Of a stretch of 64,000 bases of DNA, positions 31,148 to 44,300 are shown in pieces. Position 1 is the stretch's first letter. The number at the start of each line of letters is the position of its first letter. Both the position numbers and the translations under genes were made by a program. Location of the stretch: assembly GCF_943734655.1 (NCBI RefSeq), contig NC_071354.1:4995001-5059000 (forward strand). Reading direction: 5' to 3'. Source of the stretch: Sabethes cyaneus. Taxonomy: Eukaryota; Arthropoda; Insecta; Diptera; Culicidae. Below the pieces are notes generated by a model. That model ran no database searches. It worked only from the letters and a program-made list of their open reading frames with translations, and was not told the DNA's origin.

Positions 31148-33040
31148 GTAAGTCAATCAACCAATTTTTTACTACTTCATACTTCATTGTGTACTATCAA
31201 TTGAAGAGCAGCGTGTATAGTCAGTCGGTAGACAGGGAAAATCGGAAGATGAATGACCCGGCGTACCCTCGTTCAGTTGCTGGTGATGACCTTTCCGGCG
31301 AACCGTCGTTGGTAGAACAGTAGGCGCACATTCTGCCAACCGGTACAGCCGGGAAACGACGAACAGAACAGTGAAGTGGCGTAGAATTGAGCACATTGAC
31401 CGACTGATGACAGGCGATGGTGGTGTTGCCGTCGTTGATGATGGCCTGGCTTGAATGCACCCGCCTATCGACGATGTCCGCCGGTGGTCGGTGTGGGTCG
31501 AGGAACGCAATCTGCCTCTATAGCATAGTGTATAGAGCGTTGCATAGGCCAAAGCCGGTCGATCGGTGGTCGGTCGGTGCACCGCAACGTCTCGAACAAT
31601 AATCCTCTATCGAGCGCTATAAGAAGAGCGGTATGTTACAATGCAGGCGGTGGCATGCGAAGAATTATTAACACACAAAGCCGCCTGCCCGCGCCCGCCC
31701 CTTTGATGGCGATGATGGCGTGAAGCCGACGAGGTGAATGGTTGGAAGTACCCTTGAATGAATCACATTGCTGCCGCGTTGTTTTGAAACTGGCCTTTAG
31801 TCTCTTTTTTTCCCTTCGGTAGTTTGTTTACTGTTAAAGTTCTGATGATGACGATGAGCGACGACGACGACGACGGCGAGTTGCGTGTTGGAGAAGGAAA
31901 AAAAATCGAGGTTACGTATCGAGTAGCTTTTAGCCGCCGTGCCGTCGCTGCGGTTGTTGGGGAGGAAGCAACGAGTCTGCTGTGTGCGAGTGTGTCTGTG
32001 TGTGGTATAGTTTCTCCTACTTTGTTTAATCACAGTTTATTGACTTCTGTACGTAGGTTAGTGACCGGCCCCGGCCGGCGTGCTCCGTCGTTTCCAGGCA
32101 GTAAGCTTGAGCTGTGGCTCTTTTCTCAGTTTTTTATTCGTTTCTATGGTTTGTATGTGATTCGTTTGCTGCCTCATATGTGGAGAAGAGGAAACTCGAC
32201 AGAAGCAAAAAATATAGTTTCTAGTCGAGAAGGAGGAAGTTTTGTAATGAAGGTTAGCTTCTGCAGACTTGCTTAATAGTGTTTTTCAATAGCTGATTAC
32301 TGTTCAAGGATAGTTTTTCATGTTTCACCTGCATTGGTAAAATAAAAGCGCATATTTTGAATAAAATTTTGCAATTTACAAGAATGTCTCATTGAAAATA
32401 TGACTACCAAGAGGAAAATAGCCTTTTGTTACACTAAGTTTGGTAATTTGTACCAACAAAGCAGTTCTACAACAATTACAGTACTTCGATGACGAAACTA
32501 GATCAAACCCCTTCGAAGTCTTTTATCTCTGAATACTATGCCATCGATCATGCCATAGCTAATATTACTTCTGCAAGGCTTCTTTAGCTATTCTGTTCCG
32601 CAGTGTTTTTGTCTTATGTCATCTCGGCTATAAAACGGTGTACCGTTATTGGCATCTTTGAAATTCATAAACAACTAGAAGACCCCAAAATCTATAAACG
32701 TAGAGCTTTGTTAAAGTTACATGATTTTTCAAGAAGAACTCCTTTAGTGGTATATTCAGCTGAAAATTGCATGCATAGTTTTGTATGAGGTTGCCTTTTA
32801 CTAAAATTGTTACGCACTACAGAACCAATTTTCAATTATTTTTGAATTGCCATCCAGTATATCCCGCATTCATCTAGAACGTAGAACGTAAGTGCACCAT
32901 TGAATTCTAATGTTAATGGTTACATGAGATCAATAGATATTAGTGAACAGCAACCAAATGCACCAAAAAGTGCAAATAAAAATTATATTTCATGAATAGT
33001 ATGCAGTACTATTGTAAGGACAACTATGTGACAGTTTAAA
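31148..33040. other. E75 intron 2, proximal part
   Basis: GC-rich to about 32.2 kb (CGACGACGACGACGG-like repeats at about 31857-31876), then AT-rich. Open frames at 31184-31602 (minus) and 31824-32276 (plus) follow the GC-rich simple sequence and have no recognisable domain. The GC-rich first kilobase after the exon may hold splicing or transcriptional regulatory sequence. Confidence 0.4.
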
Positions 33041-33312
33041 CGTATTTCGGACATAATATGTGTATGAGAGCCCCTCTCCCCCTTGGGGGAGGAATCTCGA
33101 ACTACCATAGAAAAAATCCTGCCTTCGCAAACCCTTACATAGTAAATTTGGTTCCATTTGCTTGATTAGTTCTCGAATTATGCAGAAATTTTTGTTTCAT
33201 TTGTATGGGAGCCCTCCTTCCAGAGGGAGGAGTCTCAAACCCCAATAGAAAAAAATCCTACATTTAAAAATCCTTCACATGCCCAATTTGGTTCTATTTG
33301 CTTGACTATTTC

Positions 33313-34030
33313 CAGGCTTCATTTTCAGTTTATTGCTCAGTAGATATGCTCATTTGATTGCAGCGCCTCAACGAAAAAGAATTCGAAAAAGTGTAAAAGA
33401 TAATTGTAGAGTTAATTATTATCTGCATTATTGTTGAAGAAAGTATAGTTCTATCTTTTGCATTTACGGCGCTATGAGGCTGTTACCCCATTGGTAGCAA
33501 AAAGAGCGCTCATTTGGCTACCAACGGGGTAGCAATCGCATAGCGCCGTAAATAGAAAAGATAGAACTAGTGATGTCCGAAAATTTCAATTATTCGATTA
33601 CCGATTAATCGGCGAGCGTTGTCTGCACTAATCGATTAATTCAACTATTCGTGCTAGTGGTATTCGATTAGAAATATTCGATAATTATTTTCATTAATTC
33701 GATTAATCGAACGATTATGAACGATTAGCGGCCATTATTCGGGGATTATCCGCATTCATATTATTTCCTTTAAACTATTCGATTAATTCAACTACTCGTG
33801 CTGGCAGTATTCGATTAAACATTATTCGAATATTTTTAAAGTTATTCGATTACTTGAATTAATCGAACGATTAACGGACATCACTAGATAGAACTATACA
33901 TTCTTCAACAATAAGGTAGATAATAATTAGCTCTACAATTGTCCCTTACACTACTTTTTCGAATTCTGTTTATTTGAGGCGCTGTAGTCAAATGAGCATA
34001 TTCTGAGCAAAAAACCGAGAACGAAGCCTG
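33313..34030. mobile_element. Foldback hAT-type MITE (outer), 8-bp target duplication
   Basis: The ends CAGGCTTCATTTTCAG and CGAGAACGAAGCCTG are inverted repeats, and pairing continues through the whole element (for example GCGCCTCAA with TTGAGGCGC, TGTTGAAGAA with TTCTTCAACA). ACTATTTC at 33305-33312 and 34031-34038 is an 8-bp target duplication as made by hAT transposases. Without the nested insertion it is about 391 bp, almost completely palindromic. No coding capacity. Confidence 0.85.
33568..33886. mobile_element. Nested hAT-type MITE (inner), 8-bp target duplication
   Basis: 319 bp with terminal inverted repeats TAGTGATGTCCG / CGGACATCACTA. It is flanked by GATAGAAC at 33560-33567 and 33887-33894. 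Inside are repeated ATTCGATTA and ATTAATCGA words forming further inverted repeats. It sits within the arm of the outer MITE, so it is the younger insertion. Confidence 0.85.
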
Positions 34031-34194
34031 ACTATTTCTCGAGTTAGGCAGAAATTTGTTTGTAAGGGAACCTTCCCTCTCCGAGGCATTATCCTTGATT
34101 ATATTTGGAGAAAATTAGAACTTTCTTCAATTGAATCATTTCATGATACATTTGAGATTTGAATTAATTAGGCGCGCTTACTCTCAGCTTTCGT

Positions 34195-36650
34195 TATTGT
34201 TCTTTCCTCATTCTCCTTTGATCTATGATTTTTCCGTCCTTCGTCTTTTATTTTTCTTCGAGTAATTTTTCGGTTCGCTGGTTCGGTGGTTCGCTCTCTT
34301 TAATATCTGCCTGTCTGCCTGTATCTTTACATTGTCTTTTTGTCTATCTCCAGCGATTTGTTTTTTTTTTTCATTGTCTTTTATTGCGTTCCTGGTTGCT
34401 CTTAATTGCGTCTTTTTTGTCCTCAGTCTGTTTTGGCATTTTTTGTCTTTTCGCTGCCTCTTCGCCATCCTTTTGCCGTCTATTTACTGTCTGTTCTTCG
34501 TTCTTATGTTGTCTTTTCGTTACCGTTTTTGTTTTTTCGACGCGTTTCGGCGTCTTCTCATCATCTCTCTGTCTGATTTTTGTCGCCTTTTCATGGTAGT
34601 TTGGTCATCTTTACGTCACGTTCCCTTAGTCTGTTCGTCATTTTTTTCATTCCGTTTCTGCATTTTTCGTCGCCTTTTTCAACGGCTTTTTATCGTTGTT
34701 GTCGTGTGTTTTGTTGTTGTTTTGGCACCTTCATTTTGTCATCTCTCCATCGTTTTTGGATGTCTTTTCATCACCGTTTTGGCACCTTTTCTCGCTGTCC
34801 TGTTTATTTTGAAGACAATCAAACCTGTACAAAAGACGATCATTAAGACTGTTGCAGTGGCCTTTTAACCCAATGACCTTCCGGCACATAAAAAAGCAAC
34901 CAAATTTTGTTTTTTTCTGTCGTGTCGTCGTTTTTTTGTTCTCTATATTCGTCGTCCGTTTTGCATGCTTTGTTGTTTTTTTGATTTTTCCTCGTTAATT
35001 TTTTGTAGTGTTTTCTGGTTTGGTTAGTTTCTTCTGCCATTTTGGTCGCAGTTTTGGCTTTTTTCGTCGTCATGTTCTTGGTTTTCGTCTTTTTTTCATC
35101 ATTTTTTGCATGTTTTGTCGTGTTTTTCACGTTAAAGAACCGTCTTTTAATTTTTTTCTCTTTTATCACTATTTTCGCGTCTTTTCGTCGTCTCCGACAT
35201 ATTTTTACGTTAATTCCGTTGTCTGTTTATCCTTCGTTGTTGGTATTTTGTTGATATTTTCGGCCGCTTTTTGGCATTTTTATCGGTATTTTTGCTGCTG
35301 TTTTAAAATTTTTTGTGGGCTTTTCTTCGTCATCTTCGTCAGAGAACAAACTTTTGTCATCATTTCGTCGTTTTTTTTTGTTGCTTTTTCGTCTAGTTTT
35401 GCGATTTTATAATCGTCTCGGTTTTCGGCCAAGACAACAAAAAGTTATCTTTTATTTGTCTTTCCGTCGTATCGACGCCTTTTTTACGAGTTTTATCGAC
35501 TTTTTAAAGCTTTGTGTCATGTTGCTTTTTGTCTCTGTTTTACCGTCTCTTCATCAACTTTTCTACATCTTTAGTCAATTCGTGATTTATTGTTGTCTTT
35601 TCGATACCTTTTCGCTTTCTTTTTATCATCTTCTTGTTTTCTTCCATTCGTATACGTAATCGTTTTGTTATCTCTCTATCTCTATTTCTGTTGTCTTTTC
35701 ATGGTCTTTTTGCCACCATTTCAACGTATTTTTGTCATCTGTTTGTCGTTTTTTGAAGTCTTCTTTTGGCATTTTTATCGCCTTTCTATCGGAGTTTGCC
35801 GTTTTCATCGTCTTTTTTGACACTTTTGAACGTCTTTTTGGTTTGCCTTGTCGTATTTAGTCATGTTTTATTGTCGTTGTTGTGGCTTCTTTTCGTCATC
35901 GTATTGTTTTTTCGACACCTTCTCGTAGTCCTGTCATCGTGTCTGTCGTTTTTGTCATTTTTCGTTTCGCCGTTTTTTGTCTCGTTACTACTTTTTTTGT
36001 CGTTCTGTTGGTTGTCAAGACAGCAAAAATGCTACCTTTCTACTATCTTTTCATCGTTCTTTCAATGTCGTTTTAAGCATGTTAGCATGTTTCGCCGCCC
36101 TTTTGACGCAAAACCTATTTTTGTCGTGTTTTTGTTCTTTTTGTCGATGTTTTGGTGTCTTTGCAACGCATTTTCATGATTCATGATTTCGTCATATTAT
36201 TATCATTTTTCGTTGTATTTTTATTGTCAACTTTTCATCGAATTTTCGCAAGCTTCTTAACACTTTTTTATCGCATTTACGACCCAGGTAACCAATAAGC
36301 ATTTCTAATGCCATTTAAATGCAAGCCAATAAGCATTTAAGTTGCCCTAACTGCTACTTGAATGCTATTTTGGCAAAATAAGCGGCTACTTTACTGCTAG
36401 CCCTCTTTTAGTGCTGACAATGCTTATTTGCAGCTTGTTACCGACAAGAAGAATTTAAATAGAATTGTGGATGCCAATTTACAACAGTTATGCAGTCTGA
36501 AGGCTGATAAACAGCTTGCTGCAGTATAAAACGCCAGGGATGCTAATACACGATTGATTTACTGCTTATACTAATGCTTATTGGTTACCTGGGGACGGCT
36601 CTTTGTTGGTTTTTCTTCGCATTTTAGATTTCTTTTCGTCGCCTTATTGT
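34195..36650 (+). repeat. 2.4-kb pyrimidine-rich degenerate array (TTTTCGTC/TTTTGTCATC words)
   Basis: Strong strand asymmetry: the + strand is dominated by T with recurrent words such as TTTTTCGTC, CTTTTCGTCGT, TTTTGTCATC and CATTTTT at irregular spacing of roughly 10-30 bases. The six-frame open frames here (up to about 178 codons, Phe/Ser/Leu-rich on +, Lys/Thr/Asn-rich on -) are composition artefacts. It looks like an old, decayed short-period satellite. Interrupted by the MITE at 36283-36593. Confidence 0.7.
36283..36593. mobile_element. MITE with ~22-bp terminal inverted repeats
   Basis: The ends CCCAGGTAACCAATAAGCAT and ATGCTTATTGGTTACCTGGG are perfect inverted repeats over at least 20 bases. 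The 311-bp interior also carries AATAAGCATTT-like repeats. A possible 3-bp duplication (GAC) flanks it, but the superfamily is not clear. Confidence 0.85.
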
Positions 36651-39600
36651 TGTGTCATGTGACTTGCAATCATGCAAGTAGAATAAGAATGTTTTAACTG
36701 TTTCATAGTTAGAGTAAAGCTCATGCAAGTAGAATAAGAATTTTTAACTGTTTCATACTTAAAATACAATACAATACATACTAACTGTTTCCATCCTACG
36801 CATTCTTAACCATGCATCATACATACCAAATACGCAAACAAGATTTGTTTATTCGAGAAACTTGAAAAAATAGAGCTATTTTGCTGATGGTTTCAAAGCT
36901 GACGTAACACGTAGCACAGAAACTCGCTTTTCACGAGTTTTACACCAAGCTATGTGAATGAACGTTCAACAAACAACAAAGTTTTATTCGCATAAATTGG
37001 CGTATGCATTCTTCGAACACAATAAACGAGAAATAAATCACAAAACCTCATTGACCTTCTTTCAACTAGTAATCTCCACTGAAATGACAGATTATTTCAT
37101 TGAAAAAGTTTACAGTTACAGTTATAGGACAATTTTACAATAAAAACGTTTTTTTCTCAACAGTGATGGCGTTGGTTGTTATGTAAAACCATGAACAGTA
37201 CTGTGGAACAATCTTCGTACTTGCGGTAATCGATATCTTGTATAGTAACGCGGCATTATTTTTTCGACACTGTACCTTGGTGATCGCGGTTTCAACTTGG
37301 AATAAGAAAGTTGACACGGCCGGGCACATTCGACAGAACGGAATAGGATTGGACAGCATCAATATAGTGAGCTTAGATTTTGACCCTTGCTAATGTGGAA
37401 AAATGTTGCATTTACAGGTAGTTGTGTCTTGTGTGTACTTGGGTAAAACCTAATCCAGCCTAAACAAAGTAAACCAATGTGCCCAAAAATTCCATGAAAT
37501 TTTATGACACCTTCACCGGGACTTATACGAAATTTTTTTTTTTAAATTCATGGTCTTCTATTTTACAATAAAAATCTCCAAGATAAATTTTTCGATGTGC
37601 CCGGACACCGTTATTTAAAACATTCATGACTCTCAAACCATACAACGTAGAACAAAATTTTATATACGACAATGCGGGCAAATTTTGCTCACCAATTCAG
37701 AAAAAATCATTGGAAAAAGTTTCTCACAAAACTTTTCATGATGACGAAAAACTCCAAAGGAAGTGATAATTACCAAAACCTGTCACATAATTTTAAAATT
37801 TTCATTACAATTTCGTGATCTATTGTTAAATTTTTCATTTCGAATCAATCGAACCTATGAAGACCTAGTTACAGGAGGTTTTGTGCCAGATAATACCGGA
37901 AAAATCCAGCCAATCACGGGAAGAGACTCCATAGAAGCAATATTCATCTAGCCCATTTAGATATCGCTCCGCGCACATGAGTGCAAAAGATAAAAAAAGA
38001 ATATCGCAAATCCCGGTTATGCTGTAGCGACGACTTATTCGCGCCTTGACGACGCACGATCCCAGAGGGGGAGGAAAACTCGTTTCCAGTGCCAACAACC
38101 AACTGCGCCCACTGCGAGGATGTCGGTTGTGATGATGGTAGTGAACCAACTAAGTTGGCAAACGCTGTCCATACAGCCAGCCGAGCAACCGAGCCGTGCC
38201 GTGTAGCATAAAGCTCGAGTTCCCTCGCACCCGCAGTCAATGACCGATCAATGAAGTTTATCGGCCTTTCGAGTTTCTCCCCATTTGGCTTTGTTTGATT
38301 CGCTGCCTGCCTGCCTGCTTGCGCGCGCGCTTGGGTATGCTAGTTAGGTTCAAGTCTGACGGGGCCGTTTGAATGACCAAGTCCGGTTGTTGCGAGAGAT
38401 ATGCTGTAATATGTGCGGCTTTGTGGTGGCCGGCTGTGGCGGCGGTGATGGTGGTTAATACCGCCAAACTAGTTAGAGCGCAAAGTTACCTTTCCTCGCT
38501 CCATCCTTACTCGACCAAAGTGTATGTGCCGTATAGTCATTGAACTACACTTTATTAGAATGCGATATTTTATTGGTTGCTCGATAAATAATCACCTAAC
38601 CCTGATGGTCAACATGCCGCCGCGGCGGGCCGTGCGTCGCAAGCTTTGGCTGGAAGTGCAGCTGGCCGAGGTTAGACTTAGAAGTGCATATTTTAGGTTA
38701 GGAAATTTTTGCACTTCAATTTTTTGCGCCCGGTTGGCCGCCACGTGCGCGTTGCCGAGGAAGCTACGCATGGTTTGCTTCGATTTCGATGATTATGTCC
38801 AAATATCCTCCGCAAAGAGAGACATCCAAAGCAGAAGGCTAGACACTGATAGCTAGCGGAAGTTGAGGTGCAAATGAGGTATGCTTTTCCTGATTGCGCT
38901 AATAGATTGCGGGTGTTTCGATATTAGAAAACCCCCTGTAGCTAGGTTATGTTTTTCTATTTAATCATGATATAGTAAAATTATTCGAAAACAATTATTA
39001 CTAACCAGTTCAAAAACAATCCATCAAATACTAAAAATAGCATTTCCTGGATTTGAAAATTTTATCTTCTAATACAATATGCAGTCAATATTACCAGAGC
39101 AATTGCCATTTATTCAATAAACATTAAAAAATGACTGCGTCTCGGGCCCACAACATAAAAAACGCTTCTGAATAAATATTCCCATCCTGTGAATGGCCAT
39201 TAGTTTCAGCACCTGCTCGAGTGAATGGTCCTGGTGGAAGCGCAGCTTCATCATTCCAGGTGCTTTCGAGCGATTCGAGCGGAATAAAAAATTTGAAATA
39301 AAAACCTGCCTTTGCACCGCCTACTAGCCCAGCTAGCTAGCATGTGGATTTTGCAACACAAGCGCTCCTACATACATAATTTCGCGCCTGTTTTTTTGCT
39401 TCTTCTCAACACAGAACTAAAGCCTCCGATAAACTCTTGTACGCTCACTAGAGACTCGAGCTTTTCGCAGTTGGCATTGTACAGTACACTGACCCGGTCC
39501 AATGTGGGCCGCTCGACGATGACGATGACGACGACGACGACAACGGCATGTCGGCCAGGTGGCTCGCGACGGAACGAGTGCGGTTTCAAGCCGCCGAACT

Positions 39601-41210
39601 CAAGACAAGAACTGTCAATGCTCTTTGGTTCTGCAAGAAAAAAAAAAACGCTGCTTGAGCTATGGGTAAATTGACGAGGCAGAAAAAGCGATCCACTATA
39701 GAAACAACAGCAAGCATTTGATTGCTTAGATTCGATCGCACAATCTCTCAATCGAGCTTGACCGGTTTTCTAGATCGGCGGGAAAAACGGTGCTCGGAAA
39801 AGTTACCCTGCCGGCGAGAAGCGCGAGCACCGCCAGCACGCTCCGCTCGAGTGTCCTTGAAAGTGTTCCCAATTTAAAAATTTTTCTTTGCCTTCAGCGC
39901 TAATGCATGCGGCCGCAGTCGCAGGCCCCTGCGAACATTCTTTTGCCGGCAGAGTTGGTTATTAGCAATCAGCAGCTGATCAGCACAGTGTCGAGGGGTC
40001 GGGTGGTGCGATAAAAAGTTGATCACTGGAAAAGAGAATAATTTGCTCGACTTCTGCGCGGAGGACTTGTTTTCAGGTTGCTTTTTCTAGTAATTAGCAG
40101 ACAGAAGTAGTGCATTTAATGGTAATAATTATAAAGATAATTATTACTTCTACAAAATAGTGAACGGGAGACAACATACAAATTATCTAATCTTTGCTTA
40201 CTTATCAGACTACATATAGGCGCTTTATAACGCAATAATAAGGGAATATGCTGTGAAATTTTGTACACGGCAATAATTTATGGACTTATAAACAAAAAAA
40301 AATATTTTAAAACATCGAGATTATACTTTTTCCGAAAACATGGAAATTTCCTAATTTCCTTGAACATCACCTGTTTCAAAAATTTATAACTCTTGAACCA
40401 ATAATCATCGAAGAAATATTTCATTTTATAAAATGGCAAAAAAGATATTTTAGCAATATATAATATTATATAGTATATAGAATATAAAAACTTTTATTAT
40501 AGAATAAAAAAATCTAGGTAATGTTTTTCTAGGACACTGAAAAGTTTTGCTTAAATTTGAATAAAAACAGTGAGCTTAATGAAGCAAGTCGAAAACAGAA
40601 TACGTATCTGTCAAAATAACTCAAAATATTCGTTCCAAACAGTAAAATTGCAAAAGGAATTAAACGACTGATGCGGCGGAATAGAATTATATTCTCATGG
40701 GTGCATGGGTTTCTCGTCGTTAAAAAGAGGGGGGGATGTTAGTCCAACACTTTCCGCTGCTAAAGAAAACAGGTACCACTGCACCTGAACGAGCGTCCCA
40801 CGTAGACGTATCTGTCAAAAGATCGAATCAAAAGCGGATTCAACCAAAAAAATGTTTTCTTACCTGGTTTACGAATTTTATAAGAAGCTCAAGAAAGGAT
40901 TATTAACAAAAATAACAGCACAAAATTAAGAAATATAACAATTTAATATACACAAGCTACGGTGATGGAATAAAAATCACCTTTAAACGGTACAACAATG
41001 ATATAAAAATGGCACAAAAAAAATAAAACAATAAGAGAAAAATGAAACAAAAATGACACAAAACGATACGAAAAGAAAATTAAGATACTAAAATAGAACA
41101 AAAATATTTTTAGTTGATTTTTTTGAATGAAAATCCTAAATGAATCAAATTTGCATATACAAATACTTTCGAGTGGTTAAGTATAAAGTAAATTCACGTC
41201 ATTCACGTGT
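36594..41210. other. E75 intron 2: AT-rich DNA with a GC-rich island at 38.0-39.9 kb
   Basis: GC-richer 38.0-38.85 and 39.3-40.0 kb hold simple sequence (GCCTGCCTGCCTGC-like, ACGACGACGACGACA) and a CCGCCGCGGCGGGCC segment at 38618. An EcRE-like palindrome with three mismatches lies at 38235-38247. The segment 40.0-41.2 kb is very AT-rich and includes two TACGTATCTGTCAAAA / GACGTATCTGTCAAAA fragments (about 40601 and 40806) related to the hammerhead-like palindrome at 14394. No gene is supported. Confidence 0.4.
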
Positions 41211-41310
41211 AAATGAAAAGCAGTGGTCCTAAGTTGGAACCTTGGGGTACCCCAGAGGTGATTTTAATAGGGCCAGAGAGGGCAGTGAAAGCGAACAATT
41301 CGTTTGCCTT
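41211..41310 (-). mobile_element. Jockey/CR1-type LINE reverse-transcriptase fragment
   Basis: Minus-strand translation gives FAFTALSGPIKITSGVPQGS then NLGPLLF, the RT motif GVPQGSxLGP of Jockey/CR1-group LINEs, which differs from the GDxLS form of the RTE-like pieces elsewhere in the window. Only about 30 codons are recognisable. Confidence 0.65.
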
Positions 41311-44300
41311 CCGTTAGATATGATTGAAAGCACTTTAGCAAAAAATTAATTTGAGCTCTTCATTGATACAAAATTGCTCTTATTTTATTCAAATTTCCTT
41401 TTCTGAAAATTTTAGGCGGGACATACTGGACAAGAATAAAGGTGCATCATTGCCAGCTACAACGATAAGCAACAGACACGGATGACGTAAATTTTGATAA
41501 TTGGTTCGTTATTGCTTGGTCGCTTGCCATTCAGTTCCACGCGGTCCCCAGTTTGAAAAAGCGAAATCTTTTTTTTCAGGACCTTACATGGGGAATCGGA
41601 ATAGTGTCATGTCACTGAAAAACACAAAAAAAAAACCTGTCTAAAAGCACAAAACTAAACAAAATTTAAAGGTTCAGAAGAGGTAAGACGTGAAAGGGAA
41701 AGAGCGGAAAATCAGGTGAGGGAGTGTCATTGAAGCAACGCTTATTAAGAAGTGTACCGTTCCTCTTTACCCAAACCGGAAGATCCGCGGCTCGTCGTGA
41801 AAAACGCGTTAATTTAACAGCCGTTTTAAAAAGACTGGATTGATACAAAAATGACACAAACACTGATACAAAAATAATAAAAATTGTTCAAAATGATACA
41901 AATAATAGCTTTTTAGATACATTTCTTTAAATAAATATAGTTGCGAGAATACTATGGAGACGCATAGTGTTTTGTTTTTACCTGCAATGAAACAGATATT
42001 TTTGGTAAAGGCGAAACTTTGCCTTTTGCTCGGTTGGTGCTTTTTTGGTAATTAAACTGATTCTGACTTAACTTGAATTCAAAATTTATTTTAATTATAC
42101 CTCAGTTTGGCACAAATTCGTTTCGAATGCGCCTAATTTCAGTTTAGTTTTTCATCAAAATTCGATTTATGATATTGTTTAGGCTTTCCTACAATAAAGT
42201 TTCCGGTAACAACATTTTTGCTGTACGATACTCGGGTCCTGAGACATGTATTTTTAGAGTATGTGCAACTGTTCAGGAAAATCAAGTTTTCCGGCCAAAC
42301 CCTTTGTTTTCGATAAAAGAATATGAATTAAGAAACAAGACAAAAATATTTTGAAATTTTTCTTGTTAGTTTTCCACTGCCGTGTAATATGCTTGAATTT
42401 CTAAGAAAATTTGCTTACATTTTCGTTAAAAATGCTTTGTACTTCTCGTTTGTTTGTTGTGAGCTATGCACACAACAAATGCAAATGCACAAATGCAAAT
42501 TTTTGAATGGAAATTTGGGGGAAACGAATATATGTTAATAAACGAAGTGTGAAATGAAAAATCAATGACTATCAATTTCCTTTCAAATGAAACGTTTTCG
42601 TATTGAAATTCGACGAGGAGCGCACAGCGAAGTTAACAATACCCAGCCCTGAAACATACGTTGGCTGATGAACCAAAAGAAAAAAGAAAAACCAAAACAG
42701 CTAGGGAAGGTATGATATGTTTTGAAAGTTTCCCCACCTACCATGTTTTCATCAGTTCGAGAGCTCTGGAATATTCTGGAACTAACAATTATTATGGTAT
42801 TGCCGGTAAACAATCAAAAGAAGTAAAGATTACCTAACTGAAGCAAACGAATTGTGCACGGAGGCAAATTTTACGGCGACCGTCAATCACAAACTTTTTT
42901 CTTTCGTGACAGTAAAGTGAGCTGAATGCAATAATACTCGATCGGCTGGGAAGGCACCAACCTAAGCAGCTGCTTGCCCGATGATAAGTACAATGCCCTA
43001 GCTGGCTTTTCCTCTACACAGAATTCATTGCCCTTCTTCTCTCTGTTTTGTTTTGCCTTTTCTCTTTGCATGCGAGTTTCCCGCATGACGGGTCGGATAG
43101 TGCGCTAAGTTTAAAATAGTGTGCTTCTATGGTGAATGAGTGAACGAGACAGAGCAAGTGGTGGGCTGGTGGGTGGTTTGGGTGGCTTGGGTCGGCCGGT
43201 GCAGCTAAGAACGTATAGCAACGAATGCTTTGCATCTCGTTTTTTCTCTCGCGATCTTCGAGTACGTTTTGCTCTGTGTGAGTGTGTTAGTAACAGTGGC
43301 CATTCACTTTGTGCTTCGAGTAGTGCTTTTACAATCGCTAGCCTTGTACGCGTTTCACTATTGGTGGTGAGTGTACGAGTGAGAGCAACAACGATCACAT
43401 CGAACGCACGTTGGGTGGCGGTAACAACGATGGCCGGCGCCGCATTCTAGCGTGCGACTGAGACGGTAAACGAGAAGTGTACGAGAATCGAGCAATTTAG
43501 GTCATCAACCTTACATATAGGTTACTGATGTTAATAAACTGAGTCGCGAGTTGAAATATTTTCACTCTGATGATAATGAATTAAATCCAAGGAATGAAAT
43601 GTTTGATTTCTACGTGAATAGAACGGATTCTTTGTCTAGAAATTTTCCGTCTGCTTGTCTGAGTCAAACCCCGGGTAGGATATATTTTTAGAATGAGGCA
43701 ACCAACGAGATGTTAAAAGGGACCTCGAACAAGCATACAAAATTTAAATTGCATCAAACGTATCAACCATGGCAGTCTGAATTTTGGCTATTCAGCATAA
43801 ATCGTCAAACCAGGCATAAACCAGTAAAAAGCACAAGCACCCGACGTTGATGACAAGTACTTTTTTCTGAGAACAAAAACAACTGCACCCACGACTGCGA
43901 GGGTTTACTCAAAGGTCTATGAGCTGTTAATGTGTCAATGCTATATTTGTATACATAAACAGATATAAATATTCGGTCAAATCGACCCTTTCCACGGGTG
44001 TCTATCGACGGGTCGTGCGTCATTCGTGCAAATTGCCGTGCAATAGAGCGGGACAACTGATGGTTCCCCTTACCAATACTGGCAAGGGGTAAGCTTCAAT
44101 ATCACCAACACCGTTGCAGATACCAGTCTTGAGCAGGGGGTGGCGGGTTGTGCCATCTCATTCGCACCCACTCACTCGCTCGTTGCCCGGATGATTTGCG
44201 AGTGTGTGCGTCAGTGTGATCGACAAACTAGTTCGAAGGTGCAATGAACCTTCAATGAGGTTTCGCAAGCAAAGCAGCAAGCCATGGCTCAGTGGAACGT

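Larger units (their letters stand above)
33041..34090 (+). repeat. Satellite-like ~135-bp repeat, about 2.5 units, interrupted by MITEs
   Basis: Units contain AATTTGGTTCCATTTGCTTG, then TTCTCGAATTATGCAGAAAT, then TTTCATTTGTATGGGAGCCC and a GGAGGAATCTC-type end. Unit starts at about 33147 and 33282 give a period near 135. The second unit is split by the MITE at 33313-34030 and resumes with CTCGAGTTAGGCAGAAATT. Related modules lie inside the elements at 5489-6497 and 13218-14161 and, inverted, at 60245-60360. Confidence 0.75.

Noticed and set aside
34223..36186. Series of open frames up to 178 codons (Phe/Ser-rich +, Lys-rich -)
   Set aside because: Artefacts of the pyrimidine-rich degenerate array; no conserved domain, many overlapping frames.
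38235..38247. CAGTCAATGACCG as an EcR site
   Set aside because: Three mismatches to the consensus; kept only as a weak member of the cluster.
38524..38856. 110-codon frame with PPRRAVRRKLWLEVQLAEVRL
   Set aside because: Looks briefly protein-like but has no homology that I recognise, no good splice sites, and derives from a short GC-rich block.
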